Assembly: GCA_030386875.1 (NCBI GenBank)
Contig: CM059558.1
Location: 11,355,501-11,419,500, forward strand
Source of the DNA: Morinoia aosen
Lineage: Eukaryota; Arthropoda; Malacostraca; Amphipoda; Talitridae
Reading direction: 5' to 3'
DNA length: 64,000 nt
Positions 34,624 to 47,600 of the stretch are shown piece after piece (within the stretch, counting starts at the first letter, position 1; each line of letters begins with the position of its first letter). The notes beneath the pieces are model-generated. The model saw only the letters and a list, made by a program, of their open reading frames with translations. It ran no database searches and had not been told where the DNA came from. Both the position numbers and the translations under genes were made by a program.

Positions 34624-34634
34624 TTATTATTATT
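34557..34634. repeat. (TTA)n microsatellite
   Basis: About 25 TTA triplets with a single interruption abut the tail end of a SINE-like copy (34635 onward), as expected if the array expanded from a (TAA)n retroposon tail. Confidence 0.9.
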
Positions 34635-34745
34635 TACGTTAGTTTAAACCTCCTTTGTCACTTCCACGGCGTTATCAGGAGAGGAATAGTGAAGGGACCA
34701 TCGAGTATAGACATGTACACGGGAAATCTATGCAAATATCCTGTG
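34635..34745 (-). repeat. SINE-like repeat, 3' fragment
   Basis: Read on +, cgttagtttaaacctcc, ggcgttatcaggagagg and gacatgtacacgggaaatct match the 3' half of the family. The rest is missing, so this is a 5'-truncated copy with the microsatellite as its tail. Confidence 0.55.
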
Positions 34746-37700
34746 ACTCATCATATATTACAGTTTCTTAACAGCTATAATAATTTTTGTTGCCTGTAAT
34801 GTAAGTTCTGTCGATTCATCATGAAGGCAATGAGTGCAATAGAAATAAATTATTGAATTACATACATGTCTCGCAAACACCGGCTGCAGAAAGAAACCGA
34901 CGCATGAATGTGTGTTAATGCCGAAACCATAAACATTAAAACACAGCAAATTTCTGTACAAATTATCAGCAACTTTGCTTGAACAACAGCGATTGGCCAA
35001 TCAGACGTTTGCATTAAATATAATCAACTAAAATTTAATATTCGTTTCACAGCAACTGTACCTGAACAAACCATTTTCGATAGAAAAATCATCAGTGTTA
35101 TTTAATTACTAAATAATGATTCAAGAACTTGATTCGTAAGGGGTTATTAAAGTAGCTTGCAATCTATAAGGTATTCCAGCCACTTTAAGAGAATGGACAA
35201 TTTAGTACGGACATTAATGATGAGCCGAAACAAGATATTGCCAAAGCGCAAGTCAGCAAAACGAAGCTGTAGGTTTTGCACCCTTATACTTCATAAATTT
35301 TCAAAATCCACAGAAATGGCTCGAAAAGTATTTCCGTCATGCGATGTTTGGATTCCGTTAATTATATTTTAACGGTGACTCAGGAAAAATGTGAAAAGCA
35401 CATAATTGATTGGTATGAAACATCGCATTCAAACCTAAATAACGCAGTGGCTTGAATTTGCATTTACGTTTTTTGTCTGTATATTACTCCATGGAAAATA
35501 GAATGTCAGTAATATGCTCATTCAAAAATGTAAAGGTATTAGAATGCAGGCATCCACTCCATGGAGTGCCAGGTCATTTTATTGTTTTACTTGATGAAAC
35601 CATGTTACTTTTTATCGCATGTCTTCCCAGCGAAAAAAATTATTTGACTACTAGATAAAAACAGCTATGCGATAGATCCCTTGTTATAACAGTTCTTCAA
35701 TTTTGACGTAACAATATTAACGTAGGATTACTGAGAATTGAACGTTAACGCAGAATTATATGTTAATGAGAATATGTAAATTGAAATAGACCTTGAATAC
35801 GTAAATTAAAAAAAAATCGTTCACGCGTCCATAGTATGAATCACCCCTTAGCTATCGCTGTGTAAAATCATCTTGCCCATAGAAACTGAGATAAAAAGTA
35901 CATTAACAATGATTTAAAGAAAAGATCACACCAATACAGGACAAAAGAAACGATCATCACATTTGAAAGAATTTCACGAAATTTGAGGCTGTATCCAGCA
36001 TTAATTTTGATGTACTTTATGGCTATTAAATTGAAGCGGGGATAGGTAATCTATTTTCTTATCGAATGGTCATCTTAGATTTTTTACATGTGTACTAGGA
36101 ATCGATATTTTTTTAGATGAAAACGACATCTGCACTTTCATTTATAATAAAACAAATATCAAGTTTCTAGTAGGATATCTTTATTTAAAAGATTGTCTTT
36201 GATCATTCAGTCACTGGTGGAAGCAGCAAATTCTGGGGTTTGACTCATTACTTTATAACTAGCAAATTATTCAGCTTGAAATGACGTCTACTTGACTAAT
36301 AGATGATATTTTTATGCCTAAAGTACAATACTTAAAAATAAACTCAACTCTCAGTCATTCAGTAAACAGAAACTTGGGGGTATGAAGACGTGTCTCGAAA
36401 AACTCGTACTAGTCGTAGACAAAATCGACGAAGCTTCTGCAGATCCCTAATGAAGTTGTTAACGCGGGGAACTTATGTCTCATGAGTGTTCCAATACAGG
36501 AATCCCGCGCATTAAACTATAACTCAGCAGTGAAGTTCACCGCACAAAATGTAAATCGAACATGAGAGAAATTCTAAGACACGGCTAATATGAACGAAAA
36601 TTGTAACACAATTGACGGATCTACTAACCTGCTCTTATTTCAGGGCATAAAATAAACTTTCCAGAAGTATAATTAAATCTTAAAACAGTATCGAAAGTAA
36701 AATTACGTCTGTAGAACTGAATTGCTCTGTGCAAAATGACGTCTAGGAGTTTGTCATGGCAACGGAAATAAATACTAATTCGCCTGTGCAGAGTCGTTTG
36801 AGATTTTTGATAAATTATCTTCAAATATCCCAAAAAAATCTAACCCCAACACAGTGGACAGTCAAAATTATTCAAATATGATCAATGAAAAACGTGTACC
36901 ACTAAAGTTTTTGTTGCTAATATGTATACATTTTCTTCCTTTTCGTCCACAACCGAAATTGCGTATCTCAGTTCCGTCGTATCTCAGATTGCTGGCACTA
37001 CAATATTAATTTTCCTCAAATTTTTCAACCCTTCCAATTGAACACCACTTAATCGTATCTGTACATCATTTTTGAACCCGTGGTAGCTTTAACAATGTAA
37101 AATATGCAATGAGCGTGTTTTAAGAAACATAAAAGCACCAACCAACACAATAACTGCATAACCTTCACAAGAAATTATTGGTTTATTAGGTAGTTTTGGC
37201 TTCCTGAAGAACAAAGAAAAGGTATTTCCTTAAAAAATAGTTTTTATAATTAAGTATGGACTTGTAGAAAACGAAAATGCTCAAGAAGATCCATGTACGT
37301 TGCGCACACAAATATAATGTCAAGAAGAAATCTCGTGAACCAAGATGAGAGTTGGAAAGAAAAGTGATCTCCGCTGAAAAAATAAGTCAGTGGTAAACTT
37401 AAAAGATGATCCTTGACAGACCATAGCTCAAAATTTTCATTCCAATGTCGACCAAAGTGGGGCTCTTATATGATAAGAGCCAAAGAATGTGTCTATTTCT
37501 TTTTGAAACACTGTAAGTGCGTGATGAATGCTCAAGAGCCTCACGAGTATGAACCCGAAGAAATGTCTTGTGTTTACCAGGATTACGAAAAAAAGATGAT
37601 GTTTCTGACATTAACATTTTTGAAAAGTTGCACGTCATTTATAATAAAAATAATGTTAAGATGAAGAATTGAAATGAAACCACAATTTCTAATATTTTTT

Positions 37701-38171
37701 ACACAATATCCTCTGATCGTTCATGTGATTGACATAGAGAAAATTTAGGAGGCAATGAAGACATTGCGACTGCTATCTATCAGTGGTCGAAGTGATTAGG
37801 ACTTGAGATGTTGCATATCATCAGTTCATTTAAATCGATTTTCATTTATAGCATCATGAATTAACAACCTTTTTCTGAACGGGTTATGTACGTGGTGTAC
37901 AATCCTTTCACGCAGTTTCTAGCCATAGAGTACGTTAGGTCTGAACGAATTGAAGTACCGAAGAACACTCGTCTGTGATATTCTCATCACAGCGGGATGC
38001 TTTATAAGTAACCTAATTTTGTTAAAATACATGGTATTACTCTGTCCTTAATAAGAACACCGTCTCGCGGGAAATAATGCGGAATTCGACTTTTTCTTAT
38101 ATTAATCCAAGAAACTATATTTGTTCTGTGTTCGTGGCAAAACTGCGTGATATCCTGACTAATAGTTTTAG

Positions 38172-38437
38172 GTCAGGTGTCTTGCCGGCGCAGATGGCCG
38201 ACACGCGTGAAGCTGACGCTGCTGCTGTTGTTGCAAAAACGTTCGTTCATTGCACCTACATTTCGCTTGTTCCTTTTCTATTCTTACACGAGTTATACAG
38301 TCTTGAACCGAATCTTTCTGAAACCCAAGCGAAGAATAACGAAAATAGACGATCAATCAATTTGAAGACGGTTAACGAGTTACTGTGTCGGATCTCCACA
38401 CCAAAGTTGTTTTTATTAGTTGTTGGCTTGCAATTAG
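38172..38437 (+). CDS. Candidate exon on the opposite strand of a large intron
   Basis: An acceptor-like tagttttag (38171) and a perfect donor TTAG|GTAAGT (38437) bound an open segment. An ATG at 38194 in good context (gcgcagATGG) starts MADTREADAAAVVAKTFVHC, followed by a hydrophobic stretch and ELLCRISTPKLFLLVVGLQL. It could be a first coding exon of about 81 residues, phase 1 out. No family is recognised and no next exon was proved. Confidence 0.28.
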
Positions 38438-38545
38438 GTAAGTTTTTTGAACATTAGATAGTACTTGTAGGACAACTTTGATGAAATCTTACTCTTTATA
38501 TGAAAATGAGCTCCAACGTAATGATGAACGTATTTTATTGCAAAC

Positions 38546-39660
38546 GCTTCGAAACATTACAGTTTCATCATCTTCAGAGCAGAAACGGTAGAATGAATAA
38601 ACAATAATAAGAAAGAGAAGTTTCATGTTTCTGAAAATGAACAATTATTACAAAATACGGAGATCTTGCAGTTTTGGGGTTGTACAGATTGTATTAAAAT
38701 TGCAAAAATTTAAATGTATGAATAAAACTATCACAGTGAACTCTTAACTGCCGATTTTGTAGATTGAAGTAACAAATTTAAATGAGTGATAAAAACTATT
38801 ACAATGAACTCTAATTGCAGATTGAGAAGAGGAGACGACCAGTTTTGCGTGAGACACCCGAATGCCTGGCTGCGACGAATAAATTGCTAAAGCACAGTTC
38901 TTCCAACATATGACTGCTGGCAGCAACGACAAACATAAGAATACACGAGGCAAATATCGTTATCTTCCCCAAAACGATCTTTCGCATTAAAAAATGAACC
39001 AATTTTAAAACTGTTCCCATAGTAAACCTGCACATGAAATGAGGTAAAATTAATACACCAGCACTAACTTAAATCTTCCACTTCACTTTATTGTTTATCG
39101 TATCCCATGAATGGGACAACGAACCTTTGCTTGAACGCTGACAAGATCACAGGACAAAAATGCTCGTTCGAAAATGTTTTACCAATGCCGTCTATAGAAA
39201 ATTTTTAGAGCATATTTACGTAAAAGAACCTGCGAAGATAACGAACTTCGTGAAATGTTTTAAATGAGCTAGATAAGTAGAATAATCAGTGCAGAAACGT
39301 AGTTATACAAGAATTCTTATATCCACTGTAAATGCAGCTAAAATAGTGGGTTTCTAGGTTGGTAAAAGTTGGTTTCCGATAAGTAGAAGTAATAAATTTC
39401 TAGTTAGATTTTTTTACAAGCACATCAAGTAAAGCAATTTGCCATCCTGGTGACATTCCATACAAATGTAATATTCGAGTGGACCTCATTAACGTTTTGT
39501 AAGAATTGAGTGGCCTGGTCTTGTGAGTGAAATAAAAGCAACGTGCCATCCAAGTACCTACGATAAAATACAGGTTTAAATTCATAGGACAATTTCCTAG
39601 ATAGGTATTTTTAAAGTAAAATAAAAAACAATCAGGAATCATCCCATTGCGAGTCCGTCA
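38546..39660 (-). mobile_element. Penelope-like element remnant 2
   Basis: On - at 39418-39630 the translation reads RYLDGTLLLFHSQDQATQFL, NVNEVHSNITFVWN and, after a shift, LDVLVKK. This is the palm region of a PLE reverse transcriptase; the catalytic pair expected as D-D reads D-G, so it is inactive. About 0.85 kb downstream on the same strand (38546-38577) lies CTGAAGA, a GAAAC/GTTTC stem and GAAGC, a decayed version of the motif found in the other PLE copies. The ataaaaactattacaatg block at about 38.79 kb recurs at 29.39 kb. Confidence 0.55.
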
Positions 39661-39799
39661 ATTTGTTTTTAAATTTTACTCTTAAACATGAAAAAAGAAT
39701 TAGGGCAGGCAGTTTCTACCTGGCTTTAAAACTTCTTGTTGTTGTATACCGTTAGAGAGAATGGTGTCAAGCACAACTTGACAACATGAACAGATGCAC

Positions 39800-40035
39800 C
39801 CCTAGTCACTACCACGGTGATATCAAGAGAAATAGCTAAGGGACCGTCGGGTACAGACATGTACACGGGGAAACTATGTATAGTGTGTGTTCCAGACAGG
39901 TCATCTTTGTGTGGGAACACGTGTTGCCACTCAGAACGCAATCCGCATGGAAGCAAGTTCAAACAAGATAAAAGTTCATGAAGGAAAGGAATAGGTGCTG
40001 GAGAAAAGGATACCAGCGAACCAAAAAAATATGGT
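39800..40035 (-). repeat. SINE-like repeat copy, degraded
   Basis: Read on +, ggtgatatcaagagaaatag, gacatgtacacggggaaac, aaggaataggtgctggag and accagcgaaccaaaaaaatatgg appear in family order. It lacks the 5' end. Confidence 0.5.
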
Positions 40036-41038
40036 TCTTAATTTCAAACTAATTAGAAAGTGATCAACAGTAAAAATTGAGCCATTAAAAAAATAATATG
40101 TCCATTGAGGAACTTATTCATGTGAATAGGTAGCAAAAGTCGTCTGTGACCTAAGTGGAAGTGTTTTTTTTCTAACTCATCAACATACATTCACAACTGG
40201 AATATTCGAAAATATTAAGCCTCAATTGCTAACACAAAACGATTGTGCAATCGGAACTGTGGAACGCTGCTTATTGCACCTCTGTGAGAAATGCCTTTGA
40301 TAATCTACTGCTAAGAGAAACCATCGTGTATATATTTCGTGTCTTGGTTTCAGTTAACCTTTAAATTAATACACTCATTTACGCTGTCCAATTGCACTAA
40401 AATAAATCACTTTCAAAAAGTAGAGAGATCCAGAGCCTTATATACTCGAGTCCGTATCGTGGATGCCGAATTCGGCGGGGTGTTGCATATTACAGTATAC
40501 GAACACAAGCTCGCAGTTGCTTTCAGTAATGCTGAATACTCTGAAACGATAGACTGTTTTAATATTTCGTTTGGAAGTAATTTGAAGTCGATAGTTGCAC
40601 TATTTCGAAAGTTACAAGTGGTTGAACTTAAGTGTTGCATTAGTGGCGGGGCTTAACTGGAAAACATCCAATACTCGCTGATATAAAATTCGCTTAATTG
40701 CTTAAACACCATGTGGTTATTAATTTAATGTATAGTATGTTCAATACAATAATTTCATGGATACGCATAAACATTCACAGATTACAAGCTACTGTTGTAT
40801 GCTATTAACGGATGGTTCTGGCACGGAGAACAGTAGTTAATGAGCAAATGAGCAAAAAAGACAAATGTTTAGGCAAATCTACATAGGGAAATCTACACAG
40901 TTAACAGAAAAATATGCAATTTAACATGCTCAGAACACCATGAACGGTATACTTGATAAGATCATGTTTTTGAATCGTACACAAAGTCATTACAATGCAC
41001 ATTGAAAAATAATCAGAGAATGCCAGGTTAGAACTTAC

Positions 41039-41092
41039 CTTCATTGCCGGAAATTTGTTGATCATTGCACAGCTTTGCCTTCGCAAGATTAA
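41039..41092 (-). CDS. Most 5' supported exon of the DUF7869-type gene
   Basis: The acceptor ggttttag precedes TTAATC at 41092, and a perfect donor GAAG|GTAAGTTC ends the exon at 41039. The length is 54 nt, phase 1-1. It reads (x)NLAKAKLCNDQQISGNE; its last G makes GAA with the exon at 32786. The start codon must lie further upstream, so the annotated gene is 5'-incomplete. Confidence 0.45.
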
Positions 41093-41438
41093 CTAAAACC
41101 TGACCTCTTGAATACATTTCTTTCTGTTGAAGATTTCACAATATTGTGTTATTTATTACAACAAAGAAATTCAGACACAGGTTTCCGAACGTAAAATACG
41201 GTTCCGCGTCCGACTCTTACAAAGTATTCAAAATAAATCTTAAATCTCAATTCCTATCATTATACTAGTCGTGTAAGATAACCAAGTCAAATCTTGTCTC
41301 CTACATGACGCTACATGACTGGTCCTGATATGATAATGTAGTTGTCATGGTAATATCACTGATCTTCAGTCTGCTCTTAAGTTGTTTATAGAATATGCTG
41401 TTAACATCTTGTTTTGTATAGCTATTTTGTAAAATGAA

Positions 41439-41625
41439 GCATCGAATATCGAGTTAAATACTTCGTTGATCAGTCTAATGCGTAACTAAGTTAAGAAAAT
41501 TAAGTTAAACATTATTATACACCCTATAAGCATCGAATATCGAGTCAACTACTTCATTGATTAGTCTTATGCGTTGCCAGGCTAATTAAGTAAATTAGGT
41601 TAAACATTAGTGTACATCCTAGAAT
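41439..41625. repeat. Tandem duplication, period 91 bp
   Basis: gcatcgaatatcgagt...actaagttaag...aaacattattatacaccc is followed at once by a second copy with about 85% identity by eye (41530 onward). Confidence 0.7.
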
Positions 41626-42859
41626 AACCTTGATGGTAGGATGCCCCAAAAGTCGCTGAACTTATTCAGGCCCACAGGTAGCTATATTCATATATATAAC
41701 CATTGTACTAGACTTAAGAAACGATCAATCTCTGTATCACTTGTGATATATAAATTATTTAAATATTCTGAATATATCACCAGATTATCGACATTTTCTA
41801 AAAGCAACACATGCCTCCTCCTCAGCTTTGCACGACACAACTTCAACTAAAGCCGGAAGAAGAGTCTGAAGAGTCTGCACTGCAGCGTTGCTCAGAGCGT
41901 AGCATATTAGGATCTCTGTGATTGGTGGACACCGGTAAAAAAATTTTAAAGAAATTTAAACATTTAACTTGAATGAATGTAGCTTGATAAAGCGTTCCAC
42001 ACGTCACGAATATCGTAGAGGAATATTTTGTTCGCATTAATGATGACGATAAGTGTCTCGTAATAGTACTCATAAACATGTTTAACGTGCTGTGTCCGGT
42101 TAATGCAGCCTCGTTTGATTTCAACGCTCCGTGAACACACCCACCTATCCCAAGCTTTCGCGCTTCTGAGAGATTCGTTCTGATGTCGCGACAGGGTTAC
42201 CACAAATTTTCATCACATAATCTGGAATGAAGTAATATAATAACTACTTACAATAGTTTAGATTTTCATAAATGATTTAGCGATTAAAAACAATTAAATC
42301 ATTTATTTCAGTGTTACCATTTCATGCTGAACCGCAGTAAAAGCAGTATTACGTACAATAAGTGGTTAGGTTAAAAGTTGACAAAAATCTTGCAATAGGT
42401 GCCAGCTCGGGGCTCTCAATGCGTTGCACGGTGAACGGGCAGCCAGCGCAGCTACTTTTTTAGCCATGATATCTACAGCATTGAAGAATCCTGGGAAACT
42501 AGAGCGCGGCTAGAGAGCAGATATGGTCTAGATTTAGATTCATGTTATTTGGTGAATGAATTACATGTATGGTTATTACAAAATTTGGGTGTAGCCTTTT
42601 GATTTGTAACTCATAGTGTGATATCATTCGCAGTAGCCCCTAATCGCCTTGACTAAGTTTCTCCTGCGGTTTCTGTTTTGCGGCACTATATCGGCGGTGT
42701 TCTTGACGACAGTGTTACTTCATTTAGTCCTTCAATTGCATTATTTATATTTATATGCGTTCCTTACCTGAAGTCCTGACTGCGAACACAGAGCTTTTTT
42801 CTATATAACGATTTTTAAAAGGATTTTAAACTAATAACAGTACACATCTCCCATGTGTT

Positions 42860-43045
42860 AAGTCGTAATGTTCACCGTTGCGACGCTTGAAAATTTACAA
42901 AGTTGTCCTTTGTGACTCCAAAAAATTAAAAAGAAGTTCGCGGTTGCGAAACACAAAAATTATATAAATTTCGCCGATACGATAACTGAAAATTAACAAA
43001 AAGTTTACCGTTGCGACGACTAAAAATTTAATGTAAACTTATGTA
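42860..43045. repeat. Degenerate tandem repeat of about 50 bp
   Basis: The word gtt(c/t)accgttgcgacg followed by a tgaaaatttac-like stretch recurs about four times with heavy divergence. Confidence 0.4.
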
Positions 43046-43579
43046 AGAAGTATACGAGCTATTTCGACGCTGGGGAAAAGTTTTTTTACCTTTAACTGGC
43101 GGGTAAAGTCAAATTTGTCAGCTTTATGAGATGTTTGCTCAAGATATTAATATCGACCCATATTATCTAATTCTGAAGGAATTAGTATTGAATCAGAAAT
43201 GCTGTTTCAAACAGCTTCTTGTGTATTCCTTCTCTTAACACAGCAACGAAGTCAGAATCATACTACTTGTGTGAACAAACTGAAGTTTTACCGTTTGTGT
43301 TAAACCTTGCACCAGAAGACTTTTCAAAGCGACTCCGCTGTTGAATTACACGCCAAAAAATCGATGACATATTCAGGAAGCCGTACCTGCCTAACAATAT
43401 CAAATACGTCGTCAAGTTGATGGAACTCTACTCTGATTTTCAATTAAGTGAACCACTCGTGTTTAATCGAATAGTATACTGATCAGGAATAATGTTAACA
43501 TTACACCAGACAACAGATGGTTTACGTGGAAATATCCTCAGTCAATGTATCTGAGTAGTACACATAGATCTGAACTTAC

Positions 43580-43613
43580 CTCCTTTTTCAATACACGTCT
43601 GCAGCTCACAAGG
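43580..43613 (-). CDS. Possible further upstream exon of the DUF7869-type gene
   Basis: A donor AAGGAG|GTAAGTTC of consensus quality closes a 34-nt segment that would read PCELQTCIEKG, phase 0 in and phase 1 out, compatible with the exon at 41092 (giving GTT, Val). The acceptor (ttattttcctttcgaag) is good, but the piece is short and could be chance. Confidence 0.3.
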
Positions 43614-44284
43614 CTTCGAAAGGAAAATAAACAGCTATGCCAATAGGCTTTTTTAGCTTCGGAGTTTCAGAAATATACAACCGCCGGTTAAAATTGCAAT
43701 GCATAAAAGAAAATATTGATGTTAAGTTTTGCGCAATAATTTCAATTGAAAAATTCTTGTCGCAAGTTTTAAGCCCGAATAATTTCTGGTATATGAAATA
43801 ATTTTCCAAGCTGGGATCACGTCACCTAACATATTTATTGAAATGACTACGCTATTTAGTCCCACCGAGGTTACACAGCCGGTCTCGAACTCCGGCGTTG
43901 TTCTTGATAAGAAAATGCAAGAAAACGGCACTTGCCCTCTCGAGAACGTAAAAACAATTCTATCAATCGACAAAAATTTAGGCTTTTTTTTGCAGTTACA
44001 GTAAATTTATAACCAATCCATTGAATCAACATTACAGCTGACATGGTTTCAACATGACTCAAAACGATATCAAAACAGTTTTCGAACATTCAGGAGATAT
44101 AGATGGGGCAACTCACAGTATTATTAATAGTGTATTCATTTAGTAATAATTTAGAAGATTAGTATATCCAGCATTGAAACAACATCTTCAAAATATTATA
44201 CCAACTTTCTAATAGTATATCGACTTTTAAGTGTATCACAACATTCTTATAACTGTTATGGAATTTCATTCATAGCTATCTTCG

Positions 44285-44530
44285 TTCCTATAAGAGTTGT
44301 TTACGCTAAGTGAGAGTAAGGAACCATCCATTTTGGACACGTACATGGGGAATCAACACACAGGGTGTGTTCCCACACTGGACATCCTTGCGTAGTACCA
44401 CGAGCGTCTTCCAACGCAGTTCACCCAGGGCAGTGGAACAGCATGTCAGAAAAAAGTTCCAACACTACAAAAGTTGGAGAAGAAAACATTTGGCACTGAA
44501 GAAAAGGAGAAAAGTGAACGGAGAAAAGAT
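44285..44530 (-). repeat. SINE-like repeat copy, degraded
   Basis: Read on +, gagtaaggaaccatcc, ggacacgtacatggggaatc, caacactacaaaagttggagaag and ggagaaaagtgaacgg follow family order. An overlapping open frame of 124 codons on + is a by-product of this repeat, not a gene. Confidence 0.5.
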
Positions 44531-44699
44531 GATAGTGCGTAAATTTAAAAATACAGTTCAACAAAGAAAAGTAAATACCTTAACTTTGGCACTCGCGCTT
44601 CGCAACAGTGAGCGCCACTTATCACAAATGCATACTTTGTTGATCCATAGTGGATGTCTAACATCATTAAAATACAATCGCTGAGGGTGAAACCTTTCG

Positions 44700-47600
44700 A
44701 CTATTTTTTTTCCATATACAATATCCTACACTATTTCAGATTTATTCCATGTGTGTCAACATATTAAACACAGTGGTTTTCTTGGTAACCAATTGCAGTT
44801 GAGATTCGATTGCTGCTGGAAGCCTAGGAAAACTCAAAACCACAACTCAGCGCGTGCTACGCGCCCAACAATATTCAACGTCAATTCGAGGGTTATCTGA
44901 GTTCGGTTGAACAGACAGTGACTTTATGCAGCATTTCCACGTTTTGACCGAAGCTGATGCGTGTGCATGTAAGCTTTAATTCGTGTTGAGATATTAGTTA
45001 CGTTCGAATTAAGCACAAAATTAAAGGTAAAAGTGAGCAGGAGGTGCATTTAACTGAGCGTAGCATGAATTTGATGTAGAATTTGTGAGTTTGGACAAAA
45101 TACGCCTCATACATTTGTAAGTTTATTGCACGTTTTCATTTGAGTCAAATTATATATATACATAACATTGTGACAAGCTCTCATGGGAGGTAAAATTAAA
45201 TTCTAAACGACACAAGCATGTTCGCTCAATCAACCAAATTTACCGTTGCAGAGGTACCTCGCGATTAAGAAAGCCCAAGAAGCTACAGGTTTCTTTGGAA
45301 ATGAAAGGCACCTTTGTGACCGTGTAAATCAGCATTGAAACGAATGGGACCGTTTATTTTGATTCTTATTCTATTTCGGTGGCTGTGCGTTACGTATTAG
45401 ACGGCATGAAACTTGTAAAGGTTCTCGAGAGTGAAGGAACGTACTCGTCTTTTTAGCCGCCATCTAGTCTATTTTATTCTGAAAAGCGATGAATGGGGTG
45501 GTGTTGGAGTGATGTGTAGTCTTGCGAAGAAAATCAATTAGTTTGCTCAAAAATGCTTCTAATGATTTTAAAAACATTTCCAATGATTTAAAATTATGCT
45601 TATAAAAACTCTTATCGAATATAACACATAAATGTATTTTAAATACATTTCACGACTGGCGACTAACAAAAAAAAGGGTAAGCAATTGCAAATCGTTATC
45701 AATGAATGCGTTACGAGTTTAAAATTGTACTTTTCAAATACACTGGAAAAATAAAATATTTAATTGGAACGAAAAATGTGTTTGAATAATTTTTATCGGA
45801 TTCGTCAAAAACAAGCTAACAAATTTATCAATTATTGTGTAAATTTTATTAATCGGCCACATCCAAATTTTGTAATCTCTCTAGTTATTTTCACTCTGGA
45901 ACTAGTTCTCTTATAAAAAGAATGGTCACAAAAATAATGTATCATAAACATGTTTTTATCGGAGCTTAATCAGTAATATCGATCTCCAAGCTCTCCTCGA
46001 AAAGGTACCATGACAAATTGCACATCAACTGAATTAAAAGAAAATACCACTGTTGCACTATAGAGCTAAGCAAATTGAAGTACGATGCTCTTACGGATGG
46101 TTCATTCCAAGATCTGAAAATACTAAAGTTGTGTGATTTTCATCAGACGTCCATCAATAATTTCATGTACGAAACAATTACTAATGATGGCAACAAAGAT
46201 CTCATTAGATTAGTTAGTACGTGCACAAATTAACTTTCTGTGCGATCACACTAGAAATAGAATTAATTTCGTTCTTCCTTACAAAAAGTCAACACAGTTT
46301 CACTTCGTTGGAACCAACTCGATGCTTGCTGAAATTCGCAAAAAAATTATATCATGAATTCGAAATTAATATTGATTTATGTTTTCTTTTAGGTAATAAT
46401 GATTAAAAGAGAAATTGTGCATCTATAGAAGGTTAGTATTATTAAGATAATATACGCTAGAATATTAACTAATACTTTGTAGAGAATGACATGTGTCGTT
46501 CACATAACTTTCACTTTTTCATAGGTCTTGAATCGTAATTACCCAGGATTTTTCAGTTCGGTGGTTCTTATTAAACGTTTTCACGTTTTTTATTAGTAGT
46601 TATATGGAATTACATTTTGTACCAGCCTACTGTTTGGTTAATGAAGCGTCAAGGCTACTAGGTTCAGCTAACGGTTAAATCCAAGTTTGTTGGGCTTCCT
46701 TAGAATTCAACGAGCTTTTTTTGAGGCACAAGGATTGATGATCAGTTGTGATGATTGTAATCACTCTAAGTACAATACTTCTCCTGTTTATAGACTATCA
46801 AATAATTGTTTAAATTAATTTAAATTATTTGAATAGATGCCATTGTTATAACAACACCCAATCATAAATTCATTTCTGATACATCAACCTCTCGTATGAA
46901 AAGGTACAAAACAAAAAATGAAAAATGTATTTAAATTTGGTGCATCTAAATTAGGTGCAGTTAAATTTGCTCTTCGTCGAGGTGCAGGCGAAGGCTTCCT
47001 ATCTCCCGAAGAATTTTTGATAGATTCATAGGAAGTTGAATGATCATGATCTCATGAAGCAGATATACCTGTCATTTAATAGTTCCGTTTAATTCCGAAC
47101 TTAGCAGTAACATTTTTTCAATATCAAAAATATCTCACAAGTAGTGGCTTGAATTTCGTGCTAGGATTAGAATAGATGAATGTTTTTTCAGTGATCTCAA
47201 GATGCGGTGAATGGTAGGAAGCCTCTGGGTTATAAAAAGGAAATGATAATGTGATAACAGAGCAGTAAAATACCAGTATTTCCTAGTACAACCAAGAGGC
47301 TTGTTCCATACAGGATTCCCATTGTGGTGGTAAAACCACGCTCGTTTCAAGTACAATAATGAATTTATCACTATTCTCCACCTCAATTCAATATCTCAGA
47401 GTTAGCTGGATAGTGGTATTTTCATTACTGTAAGATTTCCTAACCAAATGAATGAATAAATTTAGGACCAGTAATGAATCACAGCTTTAAATTTTTTCAA
47501 GCCTAGAGCTGAGTCATAAGCGAAGTGGAATAGAAGCTGAAGAAAATATTTTTATTTAGCGTAGAAGATACATTTTAGGTAATATTATTTTGTATTAATA

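Noticed and set aside
36624..36833. Possible exon on - ending in GAGCAG|GTTAGT
   Set aside because: Its entry phase (one base) clashes with the phase 1 chain of the surrounding gene, and the donor is weaker than the others.
37290..37430. A further SINE-like copy
   Set aside because: Only isolated words (gatgatccttgacag, gctgaaaaaataag) match, too few to set ends.
41964..42203. Possible upstream exon on - ending in GATAG|GTGGGT
   Set aside because: In the phase needed for the gene a stop codon falls shortly upstream, and the acceptor could not be found.
44310..44684. A 124-residue basic protein on +
   Set aside because: It overlaps a worn SINE-like copy, and its text follows the repeat.
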